Position numbers and translations under genes: made by a program
Shown: positions 20,850 through 31,229 of the stretch, piece by piece
How the letters are laid out: every line of letters begins with the position of its first letter
How positions within the stretch are numbered: the stretch's first letter is position 1
The notes under the pieces: model-generated
Seen by the model: the letters and a program-made list of their open reading frames with translations, nothing else
The model's database searches: none
What the model was told of the DNA's origin: nothing
From: Morinoia aosen
Taxonomy: Eukaryota > Arthropoda > Malacostraca > Amphipoda > Talitridae
NCBI GenBank assembly: GCA_030386875.1
Contig: CM059559.1
Location: 62,386,392-62,450,391, forward strand
Direction: 5' to 3'
Length of the DNA: 64,000 bases

Positions 20850-23800
20850 TCACAGCTTAACCTTTCTCAAGGGTAGTAAATGATTAAGATTACTTTTATG
20901 AATTTTGGATCCAATTTTGATCTCAGCGTAATTACGTTTGACTTTTTGGACCACCGCAGGCCCAATCCAGGTAAGTTCTAATTTAAATTTCTTCCCGTGG
21001 TTCTTTAAAAGCACTCGATCGCCCACGTTTATGTCCTTGTTACGTCGTTTGAGATTTCTGTATAGTTTTCTCTCTGTCGTATTATTTATAATTAAATCCC
21101 TAATATTTTCTACTGTCCGGGCGGCTTCTTTTGCGCGAATATTGACTAAATCTAATTCTTCATCGTAACTATAAGTTACAGAATCAAAATTCTCTGCTTG
21201 GTAGTAGGCACACGTATCACGGTTAAATACCACATAGCTAGGTGTTTCACCTAAAGTAGAGTTTAAAGAGTTATTCAATGCATTCTCAACAACTTCTAGT
21301 AATTGATCCCACTCTGCATGAGCAAGTGTGTTCACATATAATTTTAACAGGTTCGTAATCTTCTTGTTATTACGCTCTATAATAGCGTTCGAATGAGGAC
21401 TGTAAGCTAAAACTTCTCTTTTCGCAATAGCGTGGATTTTGGCAAATTGTTTTACCGCCATAGATTTAAATTCAAAGGCGTTATCTGAGATAAGTGTTTT
21501 GGGATATCCCATTAGTGAAAAGCAATTATTTAAACATGAAATTATCGTGTCCGTACGGCGATTTGATATCGCGTACAACCTACAAAACCTTGAAAATAAA
21601 TCTATTACAACCAATATATACCTATTCCCATTATCGGTTACGTTAAGCGGTCCCAAAAGGTCCATTGACACAACTTCAAATGGCTCTTTAGCTATCGGAG
21701 CTGTCAAAATTTTAATTGGTACTGAAGGTCTGGCTTTAATAATTTTACAAACTTCACAGTCTTTCACAAAATTTCTCACAATTGTCTTTTCCAAATTATT
21801 ATAATACTTTAGCTTAAACTTAAACAAGGTGTGGGTATCGTCTGTATGGTACATGCTGTGGATCGCTAAAATAGCTTTACCCATTAAAGAGTTAGGTACC
21901 ACGGCTGTCAAGATAGTACTTGGTCTGTTGTCTATCTGCCTACGTCGATACAGAATGTCATTCAGAATTAAAAATTTTTGTAGGTCTGGAATATTCGAAA
22001 TACTGTCATGCAGTAAAGCGTTTTTAACCTCAATGCAGAAAGCGTCTTTGTTCTGTTCGTCGATAAATTCTTTAATCGTCCAAGAAACCTCAGTCTCTTT
22101 CGGTACATAATTGACCAGCTTGGGACGAGCGTCTTCGTCCGCGTCAACACTGTCTCCATGTGGCAGGTCAACCACCTCGTCTCTCGTCACGTGCAGTCCT
22201 TTTTTTTGTGCTCTTGTCTCCACAATACAAACTTCTGATTCAATTGCGGCTTCCAAATCATCACAACGATTTAATTCCTTAAGATTTAATTTCTCATTAT
22301 TTACAGGTAATCTGCTTAAATAATCTGCTACGACATTTTCTTTACCAGGTAGATATTTAACAACTGGATCGAATGAATGAACACTAATGCACCACCGCGC
22401 CATATTGGTGTCTTCAGGAAGTTTCTTTGCAAAAAGTGGCGCAAGAGGCCTATGATCGGTATAAATCCGGACAGGGTAACCGGTTATTAAATATTTGAAA
22501 TATTTTAATGTGGAAAAAATCGCGAAAAACTCCTTTTTGGTAGTTGAATATCTTCTCTGACTTGAGTTTAGATTTTTACTGTAATAAGCCACAGGTCTTA
22601 GAATTTTGTCGCTTGAATCATCCGCCTGCATTAGTACGGCTCCAATTCCTGAGTTAGAAGCGTCAGTGAAAACATGGAAGTCTTTAGTATAGTCAGGATG
22701 TCTCAGAACTGTGTCAGAAACCAAAGCTGATTTCAAGAATTCAAAACTTTTTTGACACTGGTCTGTCCAAGTATAGTCAGCATTCTTTCTCAACAGATTG
22801 TATAAAGGATACGCTACCTCTGCAAAATTAGGTAAGAAATTACGGAAATAATTTGCCAACCCTAGGAATTGCTGTAATTCTTTCACATTGACTGGAGCTC
22901 GGCAGTCTTGCAATTTCTGAGAATATTTACATTTAATACCATCAGCGGCAATGATATGGCCTAAATATTCTATCTCTTTTTTGAAGAAGTGACATTTCTC
23001 AAGCTTTAATGATAAATTACCGGATCGCAGCATCTTAAGAACGCATTCTATATCCGTTAGATGTTGAATTTTATTTTTGGAAAATACTAATATGTCGTCA
23101 AGGAAGACGAATGCAAGTTTACCCAGAATGGGTGTGAGGGCAGAGGTCATTACCCTTTGAAACACTCCCGGTGAGGTTGAAAGACCAAAGGGTACACGGC
23201 AGAAGTGAAACTCACGGTAATTTATACTAAATGCCGTGTACTTTCTACTCTCTTTTTCTAATTCTATTTGATGAAACGCAGAACGGAGGTCAAGGTTAGA
23301 AAACCAAGCGTTACCTCCCAAAGTTGATAGAATTTCGTCAACACGGGGAATTGGATATGAATGTTTAATCAATATCTTGTTCAAAGCGCGAAAGTCAATT
23401 ACGGGACGAAGGTCTTCGCTCTTTTTTTTAACTACGATAACAGGAAAATTAAAGTCTGAACTGGACTCTTCGATTATCCCCTGATCGAGCATGTCATTTG
23501 TTATTTTCATCACCTCCTCTTGGTACTTGTGGGGAATGCGATAAGGAGCTAAATTTAGTACTGGTGCATTAGTTTTCAACTGAATATGATGCTTCAAAAT
23601 ATTTGTAATACCTATTGTTTCTCCTTCGAGAGTAACTACATCACGGAACTTATTCAACAAATTAACTAAAGGCAACAGTATGTCCTCTTCATTACATGAA
23701 ATGTCCTTTTCCGTCAAAACACGTCTTATCTCCTGCTCTCCACCCGCTGACACACCTACTTCTGCTTCTACTTCTGCACCTGCTTGTGCAGTAATTCCTA

Positions 23801-24284
23801 ACTCCTCGTTATCAACGAGAATTTCACCTCGACCACGAGCGTCAGCGTCAAACTCAAGTTTTCTATTGACCATGGCATTCATTCCGCCACCTGCCGAGAC
23901 AACTTGCATCGTATCTGACCCCGCGATAGAATTTACTTCATTATGAGCGTCTCTAAGTGCTGTTTCCACACTTGTTAAATACACCTTGCTCTCAATATCA
24001 TCAGCTGCGATTAATTCAATGTTACACAACATGGTATTCTCAGACAAATACACAGTCTCCTCACTCGCATTTAAAAGCATAACAGGCACCACGCCGTCTT
24101 CGTCAATTCGAACAATTGAATCTGCTATAATAGCACTATTTTCGAGACTTCTTTTTAAGATCATGTATTCTCCTGGAGTTGCTTTCTTAAGGAAACCATA
24201 CACAACATTTACTGAGTTACCAGGCACTTCAACCTCGGTACAATGCACTATTAATTGCTTCGTACTCTGTGACGTCTCAGCCAC
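20850..24284 (-). CDS. pol: Gypsy-class pol: reverse transcriptase, RNase H, integrase
   Basis: A 1144-codon frame without stops; its first codon is GTG, consistent with expression by frameshift from the protease frame, with which it overlaps by 34 bases. Residues 1-240 are a linker. RT spans about 255-430, with LRPVIDFRALNK, the first catalytic Asp in SNLDLRSAF and the FLDD box at 394-397. RNase H has TDASNSGIG (Asp541), Glu585 in TKKEFFAIF and YTDHRPLAPL (Asp610). The integrase has a zinc-binding region with CEVC near 843-846, then Asp875 (SMDLLGP), Asp934 (LISDNAFEF) and Glu970 (HSNAIIERNN), so DD35E spacing. It would reverse-transcribe and integrate the element. Length and domain set are complete. 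Confidence 0.92.
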   Translation of the reverse strand: MAETSQSTKQLIVHCTEVEVPGNSVNVVYGFLKKATPGEYMILKRSLENSAIIADSIVRIDEDGVVPVMLLNASEETVYLSENTMLCNIELIAADDIESKVYLTSVETALRDAHNEVNSIAGSDTMQVVSAGGGMNAMVNRKLEFDADARGRGEILVDNEELGITAQAGAEVEAEVGVSAGGEQEIRRVLTEKDISCNEEDILLPLVNLLNKFRDVVTLEGETIGITNILKHHIQLKTNAPVLNLAPYRIPHKYQEEVMKITNDMLDQGIIEESSSDFNFPVIVVKKKSEDLRPVIDFRALNKILIKHSYPIPRVDEILSTLGGNAWFSNLDLRSAFHQIELEKESRKYTAFSINYREFHFCRVPFGLSTSPGVFQRVMTSALTPILGKLAFVFLDDILVFSKNKIQHLTDIECVLKMLRSGNLSLKLEKCHFFKKEIEYLGHIIAADGIKCKYSQKLQDCRAPVNVKELQQFLGLANYFRNFLPNFAEVAYPLYNLLRKNADYTWTDQCQKSFEFLKSALVSDTVLRHPDYTKDFHVFTDASNSGIGAVLMQADDSSDKILRPVAYYSKNLNSSQRRYSTTKKEFFAIFSTLKYFKYLITGYPVRIYTDHRPLAPLFAKKLPEDTNMARWCISVHSFDPVVKYLPGKENVVADYLSRLPVNNEKLNLKELNRCDDLEAAIESEVCIVETRAQKKGLHVTRDEVVDLPHGDSVDADEDARPKLVNYVPKETEVSWTIKEFIDEQNKDAFCIEVKNALLHDSISNIPDLQKFLILNDILYRRRQIDNRPSTILTAVVPNSLMGKAILAIHSMYHTDDTHTLFKFKLKYYNNLEKTIVRNFVKDCEVCKIIKARPSVPIKILTAPIAKEPFEVVSMDLLGPLNVTDNGNRYILVVIDLFSRFCRLYAISNRRTDTIISCLNNCFSLMGYPKTLISDNAFEFKSMAVKQFAKIHAIAKREVLAYSPHSNAIIERNNKKITNLLKLYVNTLAHAEWDQLLEVVENALNNSLNSTLGETPSYVVFNRDTCAYYQAENFDSVTYSYDEELDLVNIRAKEAARTVENIRDLIINNTTERKLYRNLKRRNKDINVGDRVLLKNHGKKFKLELTWIGPAVVQKVKRNYAEIKIGSKIHKSNLNHLLPLRKVKL

Positions 24285-25099
24285 CGCTGGACTTTCTTTC
24301 TTTTTTCTGCAGTCATCATTTTTAATTGCCTATTACTCCTTCTCGCAACAGCAACCTCTGATAACAGACAGTCGCTGTTCACAATTTTTCTCATTACTGT
24401 TTCTCTGCTCGACAAAGGCTCCATATTTAAATCACGATAGGGAATTGAAATATTCTCCCAAAGAAGTTTTTTATCCTTAAAGTTAATGACGGCATCTTTC
24501 AAAACGTCACGGCCTAGGATCAGGTCATAGTTAAATTTAGCCTCTTTTACGATCAGTGCACTTGTTTTAATTACTCTGTTAGTGCCTGGAATTGCAATGG
24601 ATAATTCTACTTCACTTGTTACGTTACTCTTCCCGTTTATGCCTTTCACTGTTAAATGACTCGGTTTAACTTCTTCACTCAAATTTGTAACCTGCCGGTC
24701 ACTAATCAGACATTTTTCTGAGCCACTGTCAAGCAAAGCGCTTAAATACTGGTCATTGTTCTTAATTATTATGGTTGGTTTGTTGCAGTCTTTGAATGCG
24801 AATAATCCAGCATTTTTATTAACATTTTTTACAACGCTTACTGAAAAATAGGACTCGACAGTCTTGCTTCGATCATGAGTATTCTCAAGCTCTTCGTCTT
24901 GTAATAATTTATACCTATTTTCACAATTAAATAAGGGATCAACGAACGATTTGGTTGTCTCGGAGATATCTGGAATTTTAGCCACGGTCGCAAGATTAAC
25001 GAGGTTGCCGCATACCTCGGGCTCAGTCAAATTCAAATCCCCATTACTATCCTTACCTGTTTTTAGTTTAAAAAATCGCTTGACTCGGTCTCCGCCCAA
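24251..25099 (-). CDS. pro: Gypsy-class aspartic protease frame (pro)
   Basis: A 282-codon frame overlaps gag at its start (37 bases) and pol at its end (34 bases). The active-site triad lies in ALLDSGSEKC (Asp124), followed by the flap region and LILGRDVL, the conserved second loop of retroviral-type proteases. The long N-terminal part before residue 110 is unrecognised. It should be made as a Gag-Pro fusion by -1 frameshifting and cleave the polyprotein. A separate pro frame with two shifts is less usual than a single pol frame. No clear canonical slippery heptamer is seen at the pro/pol overlap, only an A-rich run. Confidence 0.85.
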   Translation of the reverse strand: MGGDRVKRFFKLKTGKDSNGDLNLTEPEVCGNLVNLATVAKIPDISETTKSFVDPLFNCENRYKLLQDEELENTHDRSKTVESYFSVSVVKNVNKNAGLFAFKDCNKPTIIIKNNDQYLSALLDSGSEKCLISDRQVTNLSEEVKPSHLTVKGINGKSNVTSEVELSIAIPGTNRVIKTSALIVKEAKFNYDLILGRDVLKDAVINFKDKKLLWENISIPYRDLNMEPLSSRETVMRKIVNSDCLLSEVAVARRSNRQLKMMTAEKRKKVQRWLRRHRVRSN

Positions 25100-26496
25100 T
25101 GGACTTCACTCTTTCCACGATTTGTGCTACCTCTACCGCGTAAATACGCCTTATAGTTGCGGACTTCTGTACCTGTCGCTCGACAATTCTTTACTACATG
25201 GGTTCCGCCGCAGGCAAAGCAACCTCTCGGAAACTGATCTCTCTTGGGTCTGCACTCATAGTGTCCTACCATCGAACACGAGTTACAGAAAGGATACCCT
25301 TGTTTTTTAGCTCCTGAATTACCTGCGAACTGACCAGAACCAGAACTGTTATTGTCTGTTTTCATCATGTTACACTCCAAAGAACCGCTACCTCGATCTC
25401 CTACGTAACTGCTAAATTCTCTTCCTCTACTTCGAGGATATCTTAGCCAGGGTCTAGGAGCAATCCTACGCACTCCTGATCGGTAATTTCTACGATAATT
25501 TCTGAAACTTCCGTAGAACACCTCACTTTCAGGGAATTGATCTGGCTCATCAAGGCCTTCCGCAACCCCACTGCTTACTTCACCTACGTAACTCTCAGGT
25601 TCGTGCCTGACTTGGTACTTTTGCGCGAGTATTTTCTTAGTCTCGGCTTGACTTCTCACTGCGGAAATTAATTTAGCCAGTAGCTCCTCAGCAGTCATGA
25701 ACTGGGTTTCAAAAATTTTCCTCGCGAAGGACTCATCTAATAGAGGACCAAGGATAGCTAATGCTAAACCGTAAGAGATACTATCACCAACAAATTTTTT
25801 CAACTCTGCCTGCGTCGTACAGGTTCGATAGTACTGGTGCCTTTGCCACCCCAGTGAGGTTGAAGTCAAAATACTCTCAGTAAGCTTTCGTATCTTTGAA
25901 AATGCCGTTACCAACTGCGCAGCTAAAGCGTTATTTTTGATTAGTTGCAATTCATTCAAATCACAGGCAAGGGCGTGAATACTTTTTTCACCTCGACAAA
26001 CATAGATGTCCTCGAGAATTTTAACTACTTGATCAAATGTATAGTTTAAATCTGCGTTTACAAGTTTTGTCACAACTGCATTGAAATCACCGACATTCTT
26101 ATTTGCTGACCTGACAAGGAATTCTTTCCGTCTCTCGTCACTGGTTGCGTCTGGAAGTAACGTCATATACGCCCGTAGATTTTGAATGTGTGTCGAGAAC
26201 GTCTTGTTCTCTAGAAACTCCCCATCATTCTGTCTTCGTCTACCCCTAAAAATTGGCAACTCTGCGTTAGTCATGATCGTACCAACATTAGGAACATTAA
26301 TATTCGCGGCAATGTCACGCGCAAGTTGAGTCGGATTAACATTACTACTAGTACTAGCACCTGCAACGGCTGTGGTCGGAGTCGTCATCGTGGTAACGTG
26401 TGTCACACTAGTCACTCTAGGTGTGCTAATTCTTCCGTATCTTGTTACTGTCTCTTCTGTCCATATGAATTCGTCACTATCAGAGTAATCTGACAT
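25063..26496 (-). CDS. gag: Gypsy-class gag with zinc knuckles
   Basis: A 477-residue frame starts at an ATG (26496-26494). The N-terminus is acidic and Thr-rich. The middle resembles a retrotransposon capsid, mostly helical (FSTHIQNLRAYMTLLPDAT; VVKILEDIYVCRGEKS). An Arg-rich segment follows near 330-365 (RNYRRNYRSGVRRIAPRP). Two Cys/His clusters near 395-430 (CNSCSMVGHYEC and CFACGGTHVVKNC) are nucleocapsid-type zinc knuckles with non-standard spacing. The frame ends with TAA at 25063-25065 directly after a slippery sequence. The product packages the element RNA into particles. Confidence 0.88.
   Translation of the reverse strand: MSDYSDSDEFIWTEETVTRYGRISTPRVTSVTHVTTMTTPTTAVAGASTSSNVNPTQLARDIAANINVPNVGTIMTNAELPIFRGRRRQNDGEFLENKTFSTHIQNLRAYMTLLPDATSDERRKEFLVRSANKNVGDFNAVVTKLVNADLNYTFDQVVKILEDIYVCRGEKSIHALACDLNELQLIKNNALAAQLVTAFSKIRKLTESILTSTSLGWQRHQYYRTCTTQAELKKFVGDSISYGLALAILGPLLDESFARKIFETQFMTAEELLAKLISAVRSQAETKKILAQKYQVRHEPESYVGEVSSGVAEGLDEPDQFPESEVFYGSFRNYRRNYRSGVRRIAPRPWLRYPRSRGREFSSYVGDRGSGSLECNMMKTDNNSSGSGQFAGNSGAKKQGYPFCNSCSMVGHYECRPKRDQFPRGCFACGGTHVVKNCRATGTEVRNYKAYLRGRGSTNRGKSEVHWAETESSDFLN
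25066..25075 (-). promoter_or_regulatory. Probable -1 ribosomal frameshift site between gag and pro
   Basis: On the minus strand the last gag codons read GAT TTT TTA AAC TAA. Two overlapping canonical slippery heptamers fit the gag frame, T TTT TTA and T TTA AAC, immediately before the gag stop. The pro frame is exactly -1 and open across the site. I did not model a downstream structure. Confidence 0.7.
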
Positions 26497-27850
26497 GAAT
26501 TCTACTACTCAGAATTGATCCTAGAACTTTCCAAAAGTCAAAAAAATCAAATTCAATCAAAACTCAATTAAAAAAAATAATGTCGCACTCCGAAAGAGAG
26601 AAAATACACACCTAAATACAAGCAATATACACAGAAATAAAATAATGTTATCCGCAATAATAATCACAAAAACAGTACTAATAACAATAAAATACACAAC
26701 CAATACTCTCAATAAATAGCAATAAAGAGCGTCATTATTTCCGAAAAATTTAACTCTTCAAGAAACACAATCAGCGCCAGTCTTGATGTCTTAGCAACAC
26801 TATCATGCAAGTGACGGCGCTTCTCACGCCAAGGCACCTAAAAAAATTAGCTGCTTCACAGCAAAGGGAATTTCTTTCGAAATTAAACCTCCAAATAATC
26901 AAGATCAAGGTGTTTAAATACTTCTATTAACTCTGCTACTCTAACACAGCGTAATATTACAATTACTCTAGAATTTGAAGGTAAACAGGTGGTTAAACTG
27001 CTAAATCCAGAATGGTCTGCGCAGTGCGTCTTCTACCACTCTCACAACGCAACTGCCCGCTTACTGCAGACGCAGTGCGGTATCGGAAGATCACGGAAAC
27101 AAAAAGTATAGCCTTCTTAGCGACAGCTCCCAGAGGCTCGCTCGGGTACAGAAAAAAATAGAAGACCGAGATAGAGAAAAAAAAATCTACCATCAACACT
27201 TAACTGAAAATAAGAATGGAGACTGCTGCGCACGTCGTCTGCTGTTGGTGAAATACTGTTGGTGATGCTGCTCGTTGCTGAGATGCAGGGTATCACGTTG
27301 CTGACGATACACGATGGTACTGCTTTTAACTTGGTACCACGTTGATTATTGATACTTTTTAAATGGTACTACGTGTCACTCAGCACTGCTACAGTTATTG
27401 GCACGATTTACAACACCATTGGTTCGTAGTAATGTATCTCAAAACAAGTTACAACAAGATGTTGTTCACACAATTGTTTGTAGCACTTGTAGATTTAGAA
27501 AATTGTTCCTTTATTGAATATTTGTTACTGGAAATGCTGATATTTTCACTTCGAAGACTATCTCAATATCGTCCCCGGATTCATAAACCAAAATCCTGGT
27601 TCGTAACGGTGAGTCAAGATTTAGGAAGACTGTAAATTGGCTGTAGGCTTCTTGTAACACTTCTTATGGTACTCTAATTCCAAATACAAAAATGGACTCT
27701 TGGGGCTGCCACACTTGATTATCCGTTCCGTTACACATTGAGATTGTACAACGTTCTCAATAGTCAGTTTTTGGACACTTGTTATCCACTTAATCACTTA
27801 TGCACGATTATGCGAGCGTGTGTTCAGTTCAACACATACTGGCCACCAAA
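26497..27850 (-). other. Probable gypsy 5' leader, no gene
   Basis: Between the gag ATG and the candidate LTR. No recognisable coding sequence. Just inside the LTR (27850 downward, minus strand) TTTGGTGGCC resembles a tRNA primer-binding start. The following bases are a loose match to what I recall of the tRNA-Trp 3' end, not verified. Confidence 0.4.
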
Positions 27851-28015
27851 TGTGCGGGGCAAAGGTAAACACTGGTGAAGCTTGGCGGAGTTTATTGGCA
27901 GGTGATGACAGAGGGTAAGTAGTTGAACGACTGAGCACCTGAGCCTCGACAAGTACGGCCTTATATAGGTGGCATCCAGATACAGACAAGACTACAGATA
28001 GACATGTGCGGCACA
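27851..28015 (-). repeat. Candidate 5' LTR (165 bp), partner not found
   Basis: On the minus strand it starts TGTGCCGCAC and ends CCCCGCACA (TG...CA). It contains a TATA-like CTATATAAGG about 45 bases in and AATAAA about 115 bases in, and is followed two bases later by TGG of a possible primer-binding site. It abuts the end of the NOF-like transposase frame. No matching copy is visible at the left side of the gypsy coding region, so the assignment is provisional. Confidence 0.4.
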
Positions 28016-29864
28016 TTGTGTTTTTTCTTCTTGTTCGACCAACGCTCTAAGTACTGGTTGACTACTCCTTTTGCTTTACTTTTCATTTTAACAACTTTGT
28101 AATCATCACCAGCTTCTCTACAGCGCCCTTTTATCTGTGTGTACATTTTCCGAACGAAGGATGCTGGTGAAGTTCGCTCATTATTTAGTATATTTCTCTT
28201 CACAATTTTGTGCCACGCTTCCACTATTCCATTGGTTTCCGTGCTGCCTTGCACTCCACACCAGAGTGGCGTAAATGGCATGCAGTAAGTCAATATGTCC
28301 TCCATCATCTTGGGGGAATAAAAAGGATTATTTTTCGCTCCGTCAACAGCCACATACTTTTTTACGTCTTCCGCCAGAGCCACGAACTTTTTACCTACAG
28401 CACATTTGTCCCTGTATCTTCCAGCTTCTTCTATCACTAATGTGTCAAGATTTTCACCAGTTTCGAAGTCGCTATCAATGAAACTATCACGGTCGATGAG
28501 AGACGTTATTTCTTCTTCAAGAAAAGGGCTTTGCAATACTTTTGCTAAATTTCTGAAGACTGCATACAGCTCTGATTTATTGGAAGCTTCTGCCATATCG
28601 GCGAAGTACTGTTTGATTACACTACGATTTTTACTCTTCATATCAGGGTAATATTTCTTGCACTTTTGTGCAATAGTTTTCATGAAGGTTGCTTTGCATA
28701 ATTTAATAAAAACGCAGTCCAGTTCAGCCTCATTGGGGTGCATCCATAGCCGGTCGATGTAGTTGTGCAGATCGCCGAGCTTAAATGCAGCTGTAATAGC
28801 ATGCAGGTAAGCGAAACTGTGGTCTACAACAATACACTTCGGTTTGAACTCCTTCCCAATCACTTGCCTAAAGTTGTGCAGCAGGGTTGCTAACATACTT
28901 TCTATGTGGTTAGATGCACTGCTTATTGAAAACATCGAGATTGCCGTCAAAGGAGTTACTCCTTTTTTTGGTTGAAACACCACAGCGTGGTACAGGCAGG
29001 CGTCCGCTTTGCAACCACTAATGATACCACCAGTCGAATCAAAATGAAGTGTTACATCAGGTATTCTAGCTAGCTGTCGAAGCTCATGCTCAGACTGCAT
29101 TACAAGTTTGAAGTTTATGCAGTCAAATTCTTGTACAAAACCAGGGAGGATTTCATTTTTTGCGGCGTCTTCGTTGCGAATTTTTAAAATAGTTAGTTGG
29201 AGATCCGTGTCGTCATCTAAGGACATTTTACCGGCATTCTTAACTTTCTGCCCGAGTTGCTCAAATTGTTGAGAGAGCGGATATTCGTAGAAGTATTACT
29301 ATTTCCTTCCATAGAGGCAAGTTGGCCATAATAAACATTTGAAGGCCCTTCCTGCACGACTTTCTCTCCGAGGAGTCTTCTTTCTTCCTGTTCGACTTGT
29401 CGCTTTGTTGGCTTGTGGCTCTTAATACCTTTCACCATTTCTAGCAAAAAAACTTTATGTATGTCATCGGTGGTTTCCTTACCTCTCAGGTAAACAACTT
29501 TCTGTTTCAAGGGACAAGATGAGTCACGGCAAGCAATCAGGAAGCTGAAAGTAGGCTCTCCAGCATAACTCTTCCTGAACGTACGCCTTTCGTAAAATCT
29601 CAAGCAACATCCTTCATTTTCCTGTCTTATTCTTGTCAAAAGAGCATTGTGCCGCTCGTGCCGTGGTTCAAATATGTCACTAGGGGGACAATCATGACTT
29701 CTTATAAGAAATGTTTGTCTCAGGTGATAGTGCTTACCTTTTCCGTGTCGTAAGTATTCATCTAGGTTTTCTTCGGTAGTTCTTCTTTCTATTAGCATGC
29801 ACTGCTTTCGAAAATAATCTCCCACATCAGTCCTTGTTTCTGTTTGGTAGTAAGGGGTACGCAC
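27961..29864 (-). pseudogene. NOF/Foldback-type (Mutator superfamily) DDE transposase, frameshifted
   Basis: Two overlapping minus-strand frames make one protein. 29864-29217 (215 codons) gives the N-terminal region (CCLRFYERRTFRKSYAGEP; CPLKQKVVYLRG). 29226-27961 (421 codons) gives the catalytic part. In the latter, Asp63 lies in TLHFDSTGGII, Asp135 in CIVVDHSFAYLHAI and a likely Glu336 in STETNGIVEAWHK. The frames meet at KLRMPVK / MSLDDDTD without a plausible intron, so one base has been gained or lost near 29220. The last ~20 codons may come from the LTR of the inserted gypsy element. The protein would recognise the long inverted repeats at 16359 and 31861 and perhaps those at 43553 and 51029. 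NOF-like assignment is from motif pattern, not a search. Confidence 0.72.
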
Positions 29865-30068
29865 ATAATGGTATATATTTCTGAAATCAGGTTTTTCTCG
29901 TTCGTCCGATTCTACCGCATCGGAAAGTTCATTATCGACGTTATAATGGTATTCGTTTTGCGATCTATCCTCGCTATAATCTTGGAGATTTATGTGGCTC
30001 AGCTCCCATTGGGACCCGTATTGGTGCTCATGCTGGTGCGTTCTCGGATAGCTACTCGAGTTATAGTC
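29865..30068 (-). other. Possible upstream coding part of the NOF-like transposase
   Basis: The minus strand holds an open, acidic and Asn/Gln-rich frame ending ...VESDEREKPDFRN near 29880. A one-base shift would join it to the transposase frame (IYHYVRTPYYQ). A CTCTCAG acceptor-like site at about 30069 could start it. Inference from reading frame only. Confidence 0.35.
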
Positions 30069-31229
30069 CTGAGAGACTCACTGACACTATCGTAGGTAAC
30101 AAATCAAAACATATCTTAGGGCCATATGTGGAAATATAGAAGCACGAAACCCAAAATTTTGTGTGTTTGGTATAAATCATCATTCATGCAAATATTCAAT
30201 CATTAGTCTCAGTGTCATCCTTACCTATAGCAATATCTTTTGAAATAAAGTACTTTAATTTTTCCCTGTTCTACTTACGTTTATGTAGAACTCGACTCGC
30301 ACCGTTGTAGTTGGTATTTGATTTCACCCAGTGCGTATGAATTTTTTCAAAGCTAGAATACGCTTCCAGTCTTTCTTTCTATGTTTTGCTAAATCTGAGT
30401 ATTTGTCTTTTGCTCGAAGGTATTATCTCAAAATAAGCTTTTCTGTTACCTTCCTTCTCTTATTCGGATATTTACATGATCAACCATTGAAATGCTTATT
30501 CGTCCACTTCGGTTGGTGTTGTTCAAATCCTAACAATATGTTCATTGATATTTATGTTGAACTATTTAGTTGTAAATTATAAAAGTTTTTCAGATTTGTG
30601 AAGTAGGTCTTTTTTTACATTTTCTCCGGCGAAAAATATCATTTATGTGTTAATGTATTTTCCCACGGTACGATTTCCGCGGTAAATTTTTTGTCTAGGC
30701 TAATGTTTCATTCTTGAGGTTATGTCATTCTGAAAGTGTTTGTTTCGACGACTCGACACAGTCTTTCAAAATGCTTCAGTGTTCTACAATTTTTTAAAAA
30801 TTTTATTGCAGGTCAACAAAATTTTACGGTTCGCTTCCTTTGTAAGTAACACTGTCAATACGAGTATTTATGGGCTTATTCCATGTATTATTTTTCCACT
30901 GGTAGCTGTAGGTTAAAAATAGTTGTTCTTGTAACTTTGTAACTGATGAATTATATGATGAAATTATAGTGATATCCTGAATCGCTTAACGAACGTATTC
31001 TCAAACATGAAACATATGCTCCTCCGCTATGATGTTGTTCAGAAATTTTATATGGTCATCGTTTTATACGCCACGGTCTAGTTCGACGTGTTTCATGCCT
31101 TGACATTTGGCATTGAATTTTTAAACAAATTCAAATGATATGACCTGTTGATTGGAAATAACGTTGAGGATATTATCATTTCGTTTCTGAGAACAGAGGA
31201 AAGTTTGACGTTCTTACAAAGCGCGAGCG
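30069..31229. other. Right interior of the Foldback-type element, no gene recognised
   Basis: AT-rich sequence without a recognisable frame between the transposase gene and the right arm. It may contain the transposase promoter and upstream exon(s). Confidence 0.35.

Larger units (their letters stand above)
20850..28015 (-). mobile_element. Ty3/gypsy-class LTR retrotransposon, coding region open, one candidate LTR
   Basis: Gag, protease and pol lie in three overlapping minus-strand frames (26496-25063, 25099-24251, 24284-20850), each -1 relative to the one before. Domain order is gag, aspartic protease, RT, RNase H, integrase, the gypsy order. None of the three frames has an internal stop. 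A candidate 5' LTR is at 27851-28015, leaving a ~1.35-kb leader. A second LTR was not found on the left, so the 3' end is missing, rearranged or unrecognised. The insertion appears to lie at the end of the NOF-like transposase gene. Confidence 0.8.
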
